Shown: positions 1 to 10,824 of the stretch, one piece after another
Layout: the number at the start of each line of letters is the position of its first letter
Numbering within the stretch: position 1 is the first letter of the stretch
Source: Parasitella parasitica
Taxonomy: Eukaryota > Mucoromycota > Mucoromycetes > Mucorales > Mucoraceae
DNA length: 64,000 nt
Direction: 5' to 3'
Assembly: GCA_025201805.1 (NCBI GenBank)
Contig: MU619288.1
Coordinates: forward strand, 132,068 to 196,067
Translations under genes and position numbers: made by a program
The notes under the pieces: generated by a model
Databases searched by the model: none
What the model was told of the DNA's origin: nothing
Seen by the model: only the letters and a program-made list of their open reading frames with translations

Positions 1-646
1 AATACACCTAATCACTAGTCATTAGAACTGATGATAAATGTGAAAAAAAATAGCACTGAAGTTAGCCATGGTGGTAATTGAAAACCAGTATGCGTAATCT
101 CAAAAGAAAAATCCAGTATGAAGCATAATTCCATATATATATCTAAGATGAGACGTTCCCGGAATTCAACATCAGGTTCAGGAACGTAGCTTCAATTGGC
201 TCAGACTCTGATCACGTGCGGGTAATCAATTAGCACCACCAAAAACAATTTACATCTGAAACAAAATGTCAGATGTAGAATTCAATAGTAGGTAACCAGC
301 AAGTATAATATGGAGGAAAAACACGTGATATACACTATGCAATGTTTGGGCAAATGTTAGATAAGAGAGAATATAATAGGTTTTGATTAACAGAATAAAG
401 ATGATGTTTATTTAATAAATTTTATGTTATATTTATACTAATGGTAAACTATTTCCAGAAGTTACCATGGTTTTGTATTTGTCTATCTTGGTTTCTAGAA
501 ATTGCTATCTATTTATAATATAAGTAAGCTTATGTTTCTTGAACTTTCTGGAAAGAGGTACTCTTGGCTTGAACTTGCGTTTGCCCGGCTTGGCCATTGC
601 TACCTTTGGAATACGTGTCAAATTAGTGCTGACAAAAGGAAAAGAC
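1..646. other. Intergenic, no gene seen
   Basis: AT-rich sequence upstream of the tRNA-Glu gene. The only open frame of any length (from about 502 on the plus strand) runs straight through the tRNA and has no coding character. I see nothing else I can support. Confidence 0.6.
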
Positions 647-718
647 TCCTTGATGGTCTAGTGGCTAGGATTCGACGCTCTCACCGTCGCGGCCGGGGTT
701 CAATTCCCCGTCAGGGAA
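647..718 (+). tRNA. tRNA-Glu (anticodon CTC)
   Basis: A 72-nt cloverleaf. The acceptor arm TCCTTGA pairs over 7 bp with TCAGGGA at 711-717 (one G-T pair), followed by discriminator A at 718. The D-arm reads GGTCTAGTGGCTAGGATT. The anticodon stem CGACG/CGTCG closes the loop CTCTCAC, giving anticodon CTC, which reads GAG (Glu). The T-arm contains GGTTCAATTCC. There is no intron. An A-box and B-box consistent with Pol III transcription lie inside the gene. A dispersed repeat lies about 140 bp downstream (858-985), with a diverged copy near the tRNA-Leu gene as well. Confidence 0.96.
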
Positions 719-857
719 ATTTTTACAATTCCAAAAAAAAGATGGTGTGTGTAGTATCGATTTCAGTTGTATCTTTTAGTACTCACTACCTTTTTGATAT
801 GAATATCAACATGCCTATCAGATTAATAAAGGTAATCTTTTAAATCATATGTATATT

Positions 858-985
858 GTTGTACATTAGTTTTGACAATCAACTTCAAAACAATATAATT
901 AGCATATCGTATGTCGAATTGAATAAACCTTATCTTTGAACTGATACATTTATTTGCCTCATTGAATTAACAATTATCACGGTAA
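858..985 (+). repeat. tRNA-proximal dispersed repeat, copy A
   Basis: About 125 bp beginning TTGTACATTAGTTTTGACA and ending near TTAACAATTATCACG. The reverse complement of 33440-33570 aligns along its whole length with substitutions and small gaps. Both copies sit just downstream of a tRNA gene, 140 bp from tRNA-Glu here and about 70 bp from tRNA-Leu there. The element type is unknown. It could be a fragment of a solo LTR or of an element that inserts near Pol III genes. Confidence 0.7.
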
Positions 986-2455
986 TATCTTGTTCTTATA
1001 ATCTTATATAATTCACAACAGTGCTCGGAAGACGGTTACCATACCTTAATGCATAGTAAAGTGAAGTTTTTGCTTTATTAGGGAAGCATACTCTGTTTAA
1101 TTTTCATTCAAACTGACATACAAACTAAATTGGGCTATAAATAAGAATGAATTACAGGACCTAAGGGTTCTTGGCTTCCTTTTTATACTGAATAACAAAG
1201 ACTCTACGTCTCCGTAACTCAATTCAACGTAGTCTCTTTATTCATACAAACAACTCCCAGTAAGTTCATCGCTTCTTTTGATGGATATACTCAATGGCTT
1301 CAATCAGGTTTATAGTGAGTGCATATTGCTCATTATGATTTAGAGTTTTAGCGCTTTGGGATGAATGATGTAATGCACATGATTTTTCGAAATATAGTAC
1401 GACTTGGAGTTATTTCTTTATGACCTAACGTTTATTTCCAAAAATTATTATCAAAGATAATAAACAAAAAGACTACTAGCAATTATATCGCAGAGAATGT
1501 AGACTATCCATTAATAATTAAAAAGAGAATCCAGGATTGCTATGGTCCTAATTTCTAAAGATCTCAATACAATATTTTTGAAATTATTTCCATTTAATCA
1601 GTAAAAACGGAAATTGTTGTATTTATATAAAGGTTACATATATTAAACCTAACATAGTTACATGTACGGATCATGTTATTCATTATAAGGAATGAGCTAC
1701 AAGTTTTAATTGAACCTCTTGCAAGGTTTTAGGCGTTTTCAAAAATTATATCAAGATTAGGGTGCTGGATGTTGGATGTTGGTGGAAATTTTGTGAAGTA
1801 ATAATTTTCGGCACTTCCTGTCAAAAATCAAATTTTATGTGTACAAACATTGATTAAGATATAGTTTATAAATAGAGAGATCTTATCTTATGTGTCGATA
1901 AAAGTCTTCAGGCTTCTATCTGGTTTTATTCAGAAGTATTCTTATCATTTTTTAATTAACGTTTCCCTGCGCCCTTCACACTGGCACAGCAGACAAGTCC
2001 AATTTTACGGGGCCTTACTTCGTCTACTGCTGGACTTTGCCTTTCTGTAAGCCTTTCAAGTTTTCAACTTGAATAGGAACATCTTTAGTTTTTTGTTTAA
2101 TATCATGCTTACCAATTTCCCAATAATAGCGTTTGTAATCATATCCAACTTTTGTAAATACATAGAAATAGTTGGTAAGTTTCTATATTTAGGGGCAGTG
2201 TGAATCAATTTTGACACTTCTATCAAAGTTTATAAATTCCTCTAAAGTACATCCTTTCGTTCGATAAACTATTGGCAAAATTAAGGAATGCTAAACTTTC
2301 CATATGCCACTTCTGTATAGTAAGAAACTTGATTAAGATCATTTTATGCCGCGCAGAAGTTTCTCTATCTCTCAAATAGGGTTTTTTATTAAAAATCAAA
2401 GTCTAATCGAAACTAAACAGAGTCTCGGTCCCATAATTTCTTTACTCTCTGAAAT

Positions 2456-2690
2456 GTTGTTTCAGGCCTTGAAAATAAGTACATTATATGATTGTATATG
2501 ATAAAGGAGATAAGAAAGTATTAAAGGCTTAATTTACCAGATAAAAAATTATTGATTTTATAGATTAATAAAGAGTTGTCTATTTATATAGAATAAATCG
2601 ATATGAATCAATATATAAATTCAATCAGATCAGGTTAGATATTTAATGGCCAAACAAGATTATAACACAGTAATAGTCAGAACAAGACTT
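2456..2690 (+). repeat. Dispersed 235-bp repeat, copy A
   Basis: Aligns by eye with the reverse complement of 30585-30825. Shared anchors include a TGTTGT start, the block CTTGAAAATAAG, the block TTTACCAGATA, and AACAAGATTATAACACAGTA near the end. A TG start and a CA close to the end would fit a solo LTR, but I did not find target-site duplications, so the class is left open. Confidence 0.65.
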
Positions 2691-3005
2691 TCAAACCCCA
2701 ATGGCCGCTTATTATTGCCAAACGATTTCATAAAAATGAAACCATAGGCATCAGCAACGCCATTACATTCTACCTAACTCGCTTTTAATAAAGCATCTAC
2801 CAAAGTTGATAACACCACTATTCAAAATAATCTAAAAAAATAACGTGGTGACACTTTTTAATATAAAAGCTTATTAAATTTGAGGTTATGGAATGAATAA
2901 AATGGTTTAATATAGTAAGATGTTACTCGTCTATCTACGATATAAGTTAGATAAAGATTGTAGAAGAATACTTAATGGTTTTTCAGATGCCTTACTATTG
3001 CAATT

Positions 3006-3240
3006 TTAAGGAGCTCCAGTAGTAAGAAAGTCAGCAGCTTTAAAAGCAAGTTGATCAACAGGAGGCTCTTGACCAGGAGTTTACTGTATCACTAGCGTCC
3101 AGCAACTTATCGAATCAAGAATTCGAAGATATTTCTGGGTTTCAGGGGCAGTATTATTTCATAGCAGCAACCTTTGCATTAAAAGCTATTTCATATACCA
3201 ACACCAGCACGTTATTGCTTGGTCATGATAATCTTTTTTA
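3006..3240 (-). pseudogene. Decayed coding fragment, unknown family
   Basis: Read on the minus strand toward a stop at 3006-3008, the sequence gives coding-looking text ending VDQLAFKAADFLTTGAP. Upstream, after an in-frame TAA, comes TAPETQKYLRILDSISCW. A further upstream segment (EIAFNAKVAAM) is in another frame. One internal stop and at least one frameshift make this a pseudogene or a very degraded 3' exon. I do not recognise the family. Confidence 0.45.
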
Positions 3241-3894
3241 CTAGACTAACAGAGTTCGAGTAAAGAAGATGATCAAGAAATAATAGATAGCACTATGTTT
3301 ATGTGTTTTTTTTTTTAAATGCAAAAATGCATGATATTGATATCTATTACACAAATATTATAGTAAAACTAGTTTCGTTCTTATACCATATACTGATATT
3401 TCAAATAAGCTATTTTAACAACACAAATTTCTTTTATTTGAAACATTTGCTTATAAAATTGTAAGATATAACCGTACAAGCACAAATGCAACTATTTTTG
3501 AAGTAGGTGACAAAAATATAATATGTTATCTCACGTATTAGCTATAGCACATCATGTGTTATTGACGCGATTTGGTTCTAATGCTATGCATGCAGATCCA
3601 CATTCTATCAAATCCTAATTCGCGATATTCATTTTAATTCAATAGATTTCAATAGTATTCACTTCCCTGTTCATCAGTACTATTCAAGACAGAGATATTT
3701 TTTTTTTTTTTGAAATTTAACAATCATACGTTTGCAATGAAACAAATCTTAGAGTTATAGTGGGTTTATTAATAATAAAAGAAAAAAGAGAGATAGCAGG
3801 TATCACACAAAATAAGTAAAATGAGTTAATACAAACTTAAATAATAGGTATAGCTTCTCATTTTTTTATCATCGTGAACTTGTGGAGAAGGAGC
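3241..3894. other. Intergenic, no gene seen
   Basis: AT-rich, with A and T homopolymer runs. It contains the 3' flank of the small secreted-protein gene that follows on the minus strand. No further feature can be supported. Confidence 0.5.
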
Positions 3895-4200
3895 TTAAGC
3901 AGCGGGATCAACAGCGGAATCAACAGCATCTCCAGCAGCACCTTCGACACCAGCAGTAGCATCTTTAGCAGCGCCATCAACAGCATTATCGGCACCAGTA
4001 GCACCATTAACAGAACCATCGGCACCGTTAGTAGCACCATCAGCAACGCCATCGGTACCAGTAGTAACAGTACCATTAGTGGCGGCAGTATCGGGAATGG
4101 GAGCGGGAGTGTTGTCACTAGCATCAGCATTAGGAGGTGCAGCAGAGGCTGCAGCAACGAGGAAGGCCAAAGAAGCAATAGACAAGAGTTTGATTTGCAT
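3895..4200 (-). CDS. Small secreted Ala/Asp/Gly-rich protein
   Basis: A single-exon 101-aa protein. It begins with a textbook signal peptide (MQIKLLSIASLAFLVAAASA, likely cut after residue 20). The mature part is low-complexity, rich in Ala, Asp, Gly, Thr and Val, and has no cysteine. It is built of loose repeats around the pattern DGA-x-x-GA and AVDGAAKDA. It carries a few N-x-T/S sites. No catalytic motif is visible, and I assign no enzyme function. It is probably exported and associated with the wall or medium. The base composition is clearly less AT-rich than the flanks, which supports real coding. The two overlapping plus-strand frames are shadows created by the GCA-type repeats. No intron is needed, and the stop TAA lies at 3895-3897. 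Confidence 0.75.
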   Translation of the reverse strand: MQIKLLSIASLAFLVAAASAAPPNADASDNTPAPIPDTAATNGTVTTGTDGVADGATNGADGSVNGATGADNAVDGAAKDATAGVEGAAGDAVDSAVDPAA

Positions 4201-5001
4201 GTTGTATAATAATTTAAAAGTTGGTAATAAATGTCTTCAACAATATTATTTGCTATTTTTATACTTTTTCTTTTTTTTTTTCGAAATGTAAAATATTCAA
4301 TGTTGATCGACAAATACAAAACACACTAGTGTAGGCTGATTTGTTTTTGTACATTAGTGCCATTTTGCAGAACAATCAAATTCAATCACCTAAACATCCT
4401 TAAATATCCCTTAACATCTCCAAGCTATTATCATTTGTAAAAATATGGAAACATTTGTCTGTTAGAATACTTATGTAAGAGGTGTAAAGTTTCACAAATG
4501 CATCTGACAAGTATAGATTTTGATATTATATCAAAATATACAAAGACAACAGTATTGATTAGTGAGATTATACATAAAATATCCCTGAAAATTTAGATCA
4601 TATTATAATCTTTGGCGTAATCAAGTTCTGATGCCCCACATCATATTATAACCATGCATACAGATCTTCATTTGACTAGATACATCTAAGATGAAAGTTT
4701 TCGTTGAAAGAAAGGTCTTTAAATAATAATTAATAGCACAGTATATATCCTATTAATTCAAGAACATGTCCAAGAGATGAATAGAAGCCATGACATCAGA
4801 TAGAATTCATTGTCTGGACAAAGAAGAGTTACATGTACATGATTTAAACCAGTATGGGATAATTCAAGTTAAGCTAAACTTGACGATCTATAAACTAACG
4901 TCTAATAGCTTTTCTATTTATTATTAACTGTAACAGATGATTTTAGTTACTTTTTAAAAACAATTCATAAATCGAGTTATCCCCACTTTTTTTTTATTTG
5001 T
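4201..5001. other. Intergenic, no gene seen
   Basis: AT-rich. It contains the promoter side of the small secreted-protein gene (T-rich run near 4262-4282) and the 3' flank of the broken Fanzor-like gene. Nothing else can be supported. Confidence 0.5.
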
Positions 5002-6200
5002 TTACTTACCTTCAAAGAGTATTGCCTTCATCGAAAGGCGAGCCCAGTATCTGTTTTCTGTACAAAAATATAGGGCTAAATTGTTGAATTGCTTGGCAGT
5101 GGTAGGGTTTGGGTCGAAGCAGGGGAAAGTTATTTCAAACAAAAGGCAACCAAGACCAGCAAGACCAATTGCAAATGCTGAGACTTGGTCGCGGCACATT
5201 GTCTTGAAAGCATTGGAGGCATTCGGGATTTAAGCAAAGGAATGAACCGGTTGTTCCCTATATTTTGCCATTGAGGGCAGCCACAGAATGAGAGAGCTTG
5301 TGAAAGCAGAAAATACACGTTTGCGACGTATTATGTTCATTTGTTATCAGTGTTGGTGTATAGCCGCCATGTTGCTGCTGTTTCCAGAACCCACCAAATC
5401 GTCCGTGTCTCTTGATGCGAGAGCCGAATCCGTGTCCACGATCACCGACAAACATAATCAGCCTCTTTGCACCAGAACTCTTTTTCTCGTAAGCTGCTAG
5501 TCTGTGAAAGCCTTTTCTGCAAGAGAGTTCCAGCCGTCTTCTTCTTTTTATCATGGATTGGTTGTAATAGAATGAGCGCAACGATGCGCGCGAATTAGTG
5601 TGATACGAAATAGGCTTGCTCCAAACCATCAGCTGTTGAGCATTGATAAAAACTATTTTTTCCAAGATCCTTTTCCATCTCCAAAACTCTGTACCTTTCT
5701 CGTTGGTCTTCTTTTTCCGAGTCAACGAATTTGTAAACTAGCCAAACCGATATCTTGATTGATTTGCTTGGAGCCTAAAGTGAAAGCGCGAGGTATAGTC
5801 AAGTGTTCAAAAGCATCAGCTTCCACAAATTCTGTCCAGTATTCATAATCCTTCTTTGGACTTGTAGCCTTTTGCAGTACACCTTTGGGTATTCTAGTAC
5901 TTTTCAATAAAGAGATGTACTGCTCATTATATTCTCCATTTTTCTTTCGGCAATGTACAATTGAGCGTAGAATACAGATTCGAAATTGCAACTGCAAGGC
6001 ATTCCAGTAATCCGTTTTTTCTTTGGATGTCTGGATTTTGCTTTGAAGCCCACTGGGATGGCTTCAGAAACAAAGCTGGAGGGTTGATGATGGTTGAGCC
6101 TGCAACATAACATTCTAACTGTCTTTTTTTGAACTTCATGTTTGGCAGGCGTACAATAAAGCTAAGAAAAAAAAACTTCAATCTTGTCTTTTTTTACTAG
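5002..6200 (-). pseudogene. Broken Fanzor/TnpB-like RNA-guided nuclease gene
   Basis: On the minus strand a C-terminal half typical of TnpB/Fanzor proteins is recognisable but broken. There is a basic region (IKRRRRLELSCRKGF), then FVGDRGHGFG, then NEHNTSQTCIFC, which includes the first pair of a zinc ribbon. A stop follows near 5258, and the second pair CLNPEC lies beyond it in the same frame. After a frameshift comes CRDQVSAFAIGLAGL, matching the RuvC-III segment with its Asp, and the frame ends at 5002. At least one stop and two frameshifts are present. The N-terminal half (5722-6200) is coding-like in two frames, but I could not find a clear RuvC-I Asp motif there. Fanzors are eukaryotic TnpB relatives carried by transposons, and this copy looks dead. 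Sequencing errors or missed introns could account for some of the breaks. Confidence 0.62.
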
Positions 6201-7215
6201 TTTTGGATGGGATTTGGTATTTGGAACCATTTTTTACCTGCGTTGGTCCAAATTCTCAATTTATCAATCTACTGTATCCTTATTCTGCCAAAGCAAGCTG
6301 CAGTTGCGATTTCAGAAATTGCTGGCTTGTTGTCGATGTTTGGATTATGTCTTTTTATTGTCTTAATTGTTCATTTTGCTATTGCAACTGAAAGAATATT
6401 GCATTAAACATGGAATTATGATGAGAGCTATTCCCAACGTCTTTGTTATAATTGTTGTTGATTGTATGCATCACGAAAGTAAATTGGCTGTTCAAGTGCT
6501 GATTAGTTCGCAAGACTGACTGATCTGACATTTTTTCTTCTCAATCATTAATAGCAATAGGGCGTCTTTTACGACCATTAAAAGCGAATGACAAAGCTAT
6601 ACATCATTAGCGAGATTTAATGCAAAAAATAGTGGTTAATCGAATAAATTGAAAATGTGAAGATTCATACATGATTTCTAAATTCAGGGCTTCAATAACG
6701 AACAAGATTTGGTGGCAAGTCAGGACTTAATTTTGTCTCAAATGCAGAGAAATACTCAGTATCTTTCACTCGATTATTTATAGCATTCACTGATTTTACC
6801 CTTTAAATTTGGGAGGTTTTTATTTTTTATTTATATACTGAATAATATATCTTTGGAAAATGTTGATTAGAATCTACGAGAAATTTCACTTCACAAGTCG
6901 AATGTTTGCATTTTCGTCCGAAAAACAATTTTTCACAATTTTAGTAAGGAGGGTGGCATAAATGATTACAAATATTTAGCTTATATGGCTAATTTTTGAA
7001 GTGTAAACTTGTTTAAACATAGAGGAACTTATTTACTCCAAGTATCTTACAATGCTGTCTTGCTGTGGATTTGATATATTTCAAGATAAGTAAAGAGTCA
7101 GGCTTGAATCTGACGTTGAATAATTCTTTGTTGTTCGTCCCAGACAAAAAATCCAACATCAAAAGGAATAGGCAGCAATGCTAGTAATATTTCTTTCTTT
7201 TTCATCTCGCGAATA
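6201..7215. other. Intergenic region and RACK1 promoter side
   Basis: AT-rich DNA between the broken Fanzor-like gene and RACK1. The three overlapping plus-strand frames at 6184-6407 are hydrophobic translations of T-rich DNA without support. The last 100 bases hold a pyrimidine-rich leader (around 7188-7207) just upstream of the RACK1 ATG. Confidence 0.45.
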
Positions 7216-8420
7216 ATGGATACTCTTACCTTGCGCGGTACTCTCGAAGGTAATGATCAATACACCATCAAAAACGAAAAGATTAAGAGATAGATTGATG
7301 GATGGATGGATGAATGTATTTGAACGGATGTACTAATTCTTCCTTCTTTTTCATTATTTTTTGTTAGGTCATGGCAACTGGGGTAAGATTGATATACAAA
7401 TTACAGTAGACGTACATTAGGAAGATTGACAAATGTAACTGCATTATAGTCACTGCCATTGCAACCACCTCTGAAGCTCCTGATATGGTCTTGTCTGCCT
7501 CTCGCGACAAGTCTATCATCGTTTGGAACCTTGTCAGGTAAGAAATAATTGCAAATCATTGGATCTTTTTTGAATTGAGGGATTGATGGGAATTGATGTT
7601 TTGCAGAGATGAGTTGAACTATGGTGTTCCCCGTAAGTCTTTAGTTGGCCACTCTCACTTCGTTGAAGATCTTGCCATCTCATCTGACGGACAATTTGCT
7701 TTGTCTGCCAGTTGGGATCAGACCTTGAGACTTTGGGACCTCAACACCGGTACTACTACCCGTAGCTTCGTTGGCCACACCAATGATGTCCTCTCCGTTT
7801 CTTTCTCTGCCGATAACCGCCAAATTGTCTCTGGTTCTCGTGACAAGTCCATCAAGTTGTGGAATACTCTTGGTGAGTGCAAGTACAACATCACTGAAGA
7901 TGGCCACTCCGAGTGGGTTTCTTGTGTTCGTTTCTCTCCTAACCCTGCTAACCCCCTCATCGTTTCCGGTGGTTGGGACAAGCTCGTCAAGGTCTGGGAC
8001 TTGACCAAGATGAAGTTGAGAACCAACTTTATCGGTCACAACGGCTATGTCAACACTGTCACCATCTCTCCTGATGGTTCTCTCTGTGCCTCTGCTGGCA
8101 AGGACGGTGTTGTCATGCTCTGGGATTTGAACGATGCCAAGCATCTCTACTCTCTCGAAGCTGGATCTCTTGTCCACGCTCTTACCTTCTCTCCTAACCG
8201 CTACTGGCTCTGCGCTGCTACCGCCAACGGTATCAAGATCTGGGATCTCGAGTCCAAGTCCATTGTCGATGAGCTTCGTCCTGAATTCCCTCAATTGGGT
8301 AAGAGAAAGAATCCTGACCCTGAGTGTTTGTCTGTTTGTTGGAGCGCTGATGGTGCCACTCTCTTCTCTGGCTACTCTGATAACATCATCCGTGTCTGGC
8401 AAGTCACCCGTACTCTTTAA
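7216..8420 (+). CDS. RACK1 / Cpc2 / Asc1, ribosome-bound WD40 scaffold
   Basis: Spliced from exons 7216-7249, 7368-7382, 7450-7537 and 7607-8420, giving 316 aa, the usual RACK1 length. The protein starts [20 protein letters not shown]. It is a seven-bladed WD40 propeller with repeats visible as GHSHFVEDL...[13 protein letters not shown]...[14 protein letters not shown]...[13 protein letters not shown]...LWDL and a last IRVWQV. RACK1 binds the head of the 40S ribosomal subunit near the mRNA exit and links translation with kinase signalling and ribosome quality control. The second exon is only 15 nt, and both splice sites are consensus. Codon use is strongly biased to C-ending codons, as in eL15 here, fitting very high expression. 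Long minus-strand frames within the last exon are shadows. Confidence 0.97.
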
Positions 8421-8717
8421 ATTTATGAAATGTTTCTTTTAAAATAAAATAAAATAAAAAGAGTATTATATATAATTGAACTTCAAATCATACACGGAAG
8501 ATTGATATCAGGTTGGTTATTATGTGAATGTTGGAAAACCATGGTCAACGAAAATCAAGGAATCATATCTTTGACAGCTGCAAGGGCTTTTCGAAAACAA
8601 AGAGATTTATATTGAGCACTTGTGGGAATCTTTGTATCTGGTAGTCTGTATTAGAGTATGAACACAGAATTTTATAATGAATGACACAGCCATAATCTAT
8701 GTACATGGCAAGTTTTT

Positions 8718-10749
8718 CTAAGTCTTCTGGAGTGTCTCTAGTAGTGCTTGTTCGCATTGTTGAACACGTTCCTGTGTCGTAATTTGAGATGTCATGAGAT
8801 ATACAATATTACCGAGAGGCCTGGCGAAAAGATTGATACCAGTTTCAACTGTGCCATCAAAACCATTCTTGAATCGTCCAGAGCGCAGGTTTCGAATGAC
8901 AGATTTTGAAACAGATGAACCATAGCCCTTTGCTTGGTCATCCTTTAATTCGACAGCTAACACAGAACCCAATGCCATGACACTTTCAACATTGCTCAGC
9001 TTGGATAACTGGTCTACAGTGTTGGGTGTCCACATGGACCATACATTTCTCTTCCATGCACCACGGAATGGAGCCCAAGCACCCGATTTTTCAGCAGCCA
9101 TTTCATCTAGACTCTCGATTGAAGTTTTCGCAACAGCACAACCCATTGGATGTGCAGTGTAAGAATGGCCATGTAGTAAGCAATCAGGCTTGTTTTCAGA
9201 CAAAAAGATGTCGTAAATCGATTCCTTTGTAACGGTTAAAGCCAAAGGTAATAAACCACCCGTTAAAGTTTTTGCATAAGCAGTAATATCAGGCGTCTAA
9301 TTAAAATCAAGATGGTTGGGGTGAGTCTTTGTTGATAAGATAAAGACAAATGTCTACAACTTACCACTCCCAAGAATTCAGACGCCGATCTCTTGCCCAG
9401 TCTGTACCATCCAGCAAATACTTCATCGAAAACGATGGGTAAACCTTGCCACCCCTTGTGTGAAGTCTCATCCACGCCATACAAAAGCTGAGAACCTTCA
9501 TCTCTAACGATATCAATTAATGTACGTTGGAAAAGGGGATCTACAAAGATCATCCCCCCAGCACCCATCAGAATGGGTTCCATGAGAAGAGATCCAATAC
9601 GACGCTTTTGAGCTTTGAGTGATTTGAGTTCAGAGCGAATGTATTTGGCATAAGAAGCTGCTAGAGATTCATCGCGCAGTTGGCCTTGTTCTTGAATCGA
9701 ATAAATGTCATCCATAGAATCGTAATACACTTTATCAGTCTTGTGGTACTGAGCAATCTCGGTGGGTAAACGGACATGGGCACGACCGTGAGATATGTGA
9801 ACAGATGGAGGTTTGAGCCAGTGGCCCTTTGGTTCATACCATTGTACTTGCTCATTATATACATTGGGCGAACAAGCATCCATTGTACCTATAGTATCAC
9901 CGTGGTAACTGCCGTCAATACCCAAAATCTCAACAGGAGCCTTGATGCTGAAACCGTAACGTTTAGCAGTAGCGCTCATGGCCATCTTTAACGCAACTTC
10001 CATGGCTGTTGAGCCATTGTCAGAAAAAAAGACACGGGAAGCCCAAGTGTCTTTTTCCAGGACCTTTTCAGCTAAAGCAAGAGCAGGCTCATTGGTTGAT
10101 TCAGGAAAGATGACATGGCCGTACCGGCCAGCGGCATAGGCAGCAGCCTTGGTCAATTCGGGATTAGCATGGCCAAGGCCCTGTGTCCACCAACTAGCAC
10201 AAGAATCAAACATTTCTTTGGGAATTCCCTTGTCATATGTAGTGAAATAGTCGTTGTGGGCGGAATCAATGACAGTGACATCTTTAACAAGTTCATGTTG
10301 AGTAAATGGCCACCAAAATGTTTCGCGTGATTTCTGCGCCATCGTTTCCAGTCTATCAAAGCGCTCCATATGCTTTAAATCAAGATGCTGAATGACAGGA
10401 ACAAGGAAGTCATCTACTTGCGTGTAGTATTTCGACATGGACTGTTGCTCCAACACAGGATCTTCTAGTGGAGCAGGTGGAGGCGGTATTGTAGCTACTA
10501 GTGTGTCTCTTACTCGATTTCCAATCAGATCGTGGTTCTTGTAGTTGGGTTGATCAAAGAGTAAAATTGTGGGGATATCATAACCCCTCATGTTGAGCGA
10601 TTCATAGGAGGTTAGCGTGGTAGAGATGCCACCTAAATTACTATCACCGACCAACAAAGTGGGCAATCTCAGGGTTCTATAGAAATCTGCTTGGGGTGTT
10701 CCTAATACGATTGCTATTCAGCAAAGCTGCTGAAAATGCCTTTGTCCCC

Positions 10750-10788
<39 letters not shown>

Positions 10789-10793
10789 AAGGC

Positions 10794-10824
<31 letters not shown>

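Larger units (their letters stand above)
719..3005. other. Gene-poor AT-rich intergenic region with repeat copies
   Basis: No convincing gene across about 2.3 kb. It contains two repeat copies, listed separately: 858-985, whose inverted relative lies at 33440-33570, and 2456-2690, whose inverted relative lies at 30585-30825. The rest is AT-rich with frequent stops in all frames. Confidence 0.5.

Noticed and set aside
3858-4319. Leu-rich 153-codon minus-strand frame and a plus-strand Ser-rich frame overlapping the small secreted protein
   Set aside because: The chosen frame has a perfect signal peptide and sensible composition. The others are translations of the same GCA-type repeats in other frames.
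7680-8402. 240-codon open frame on the minus strand across RACK1
   Set aside because: It is a shadow of the strongly biased RACK1 coding exon. Its text has no domain character, and the plus strand encodes a clear WD40 protein.
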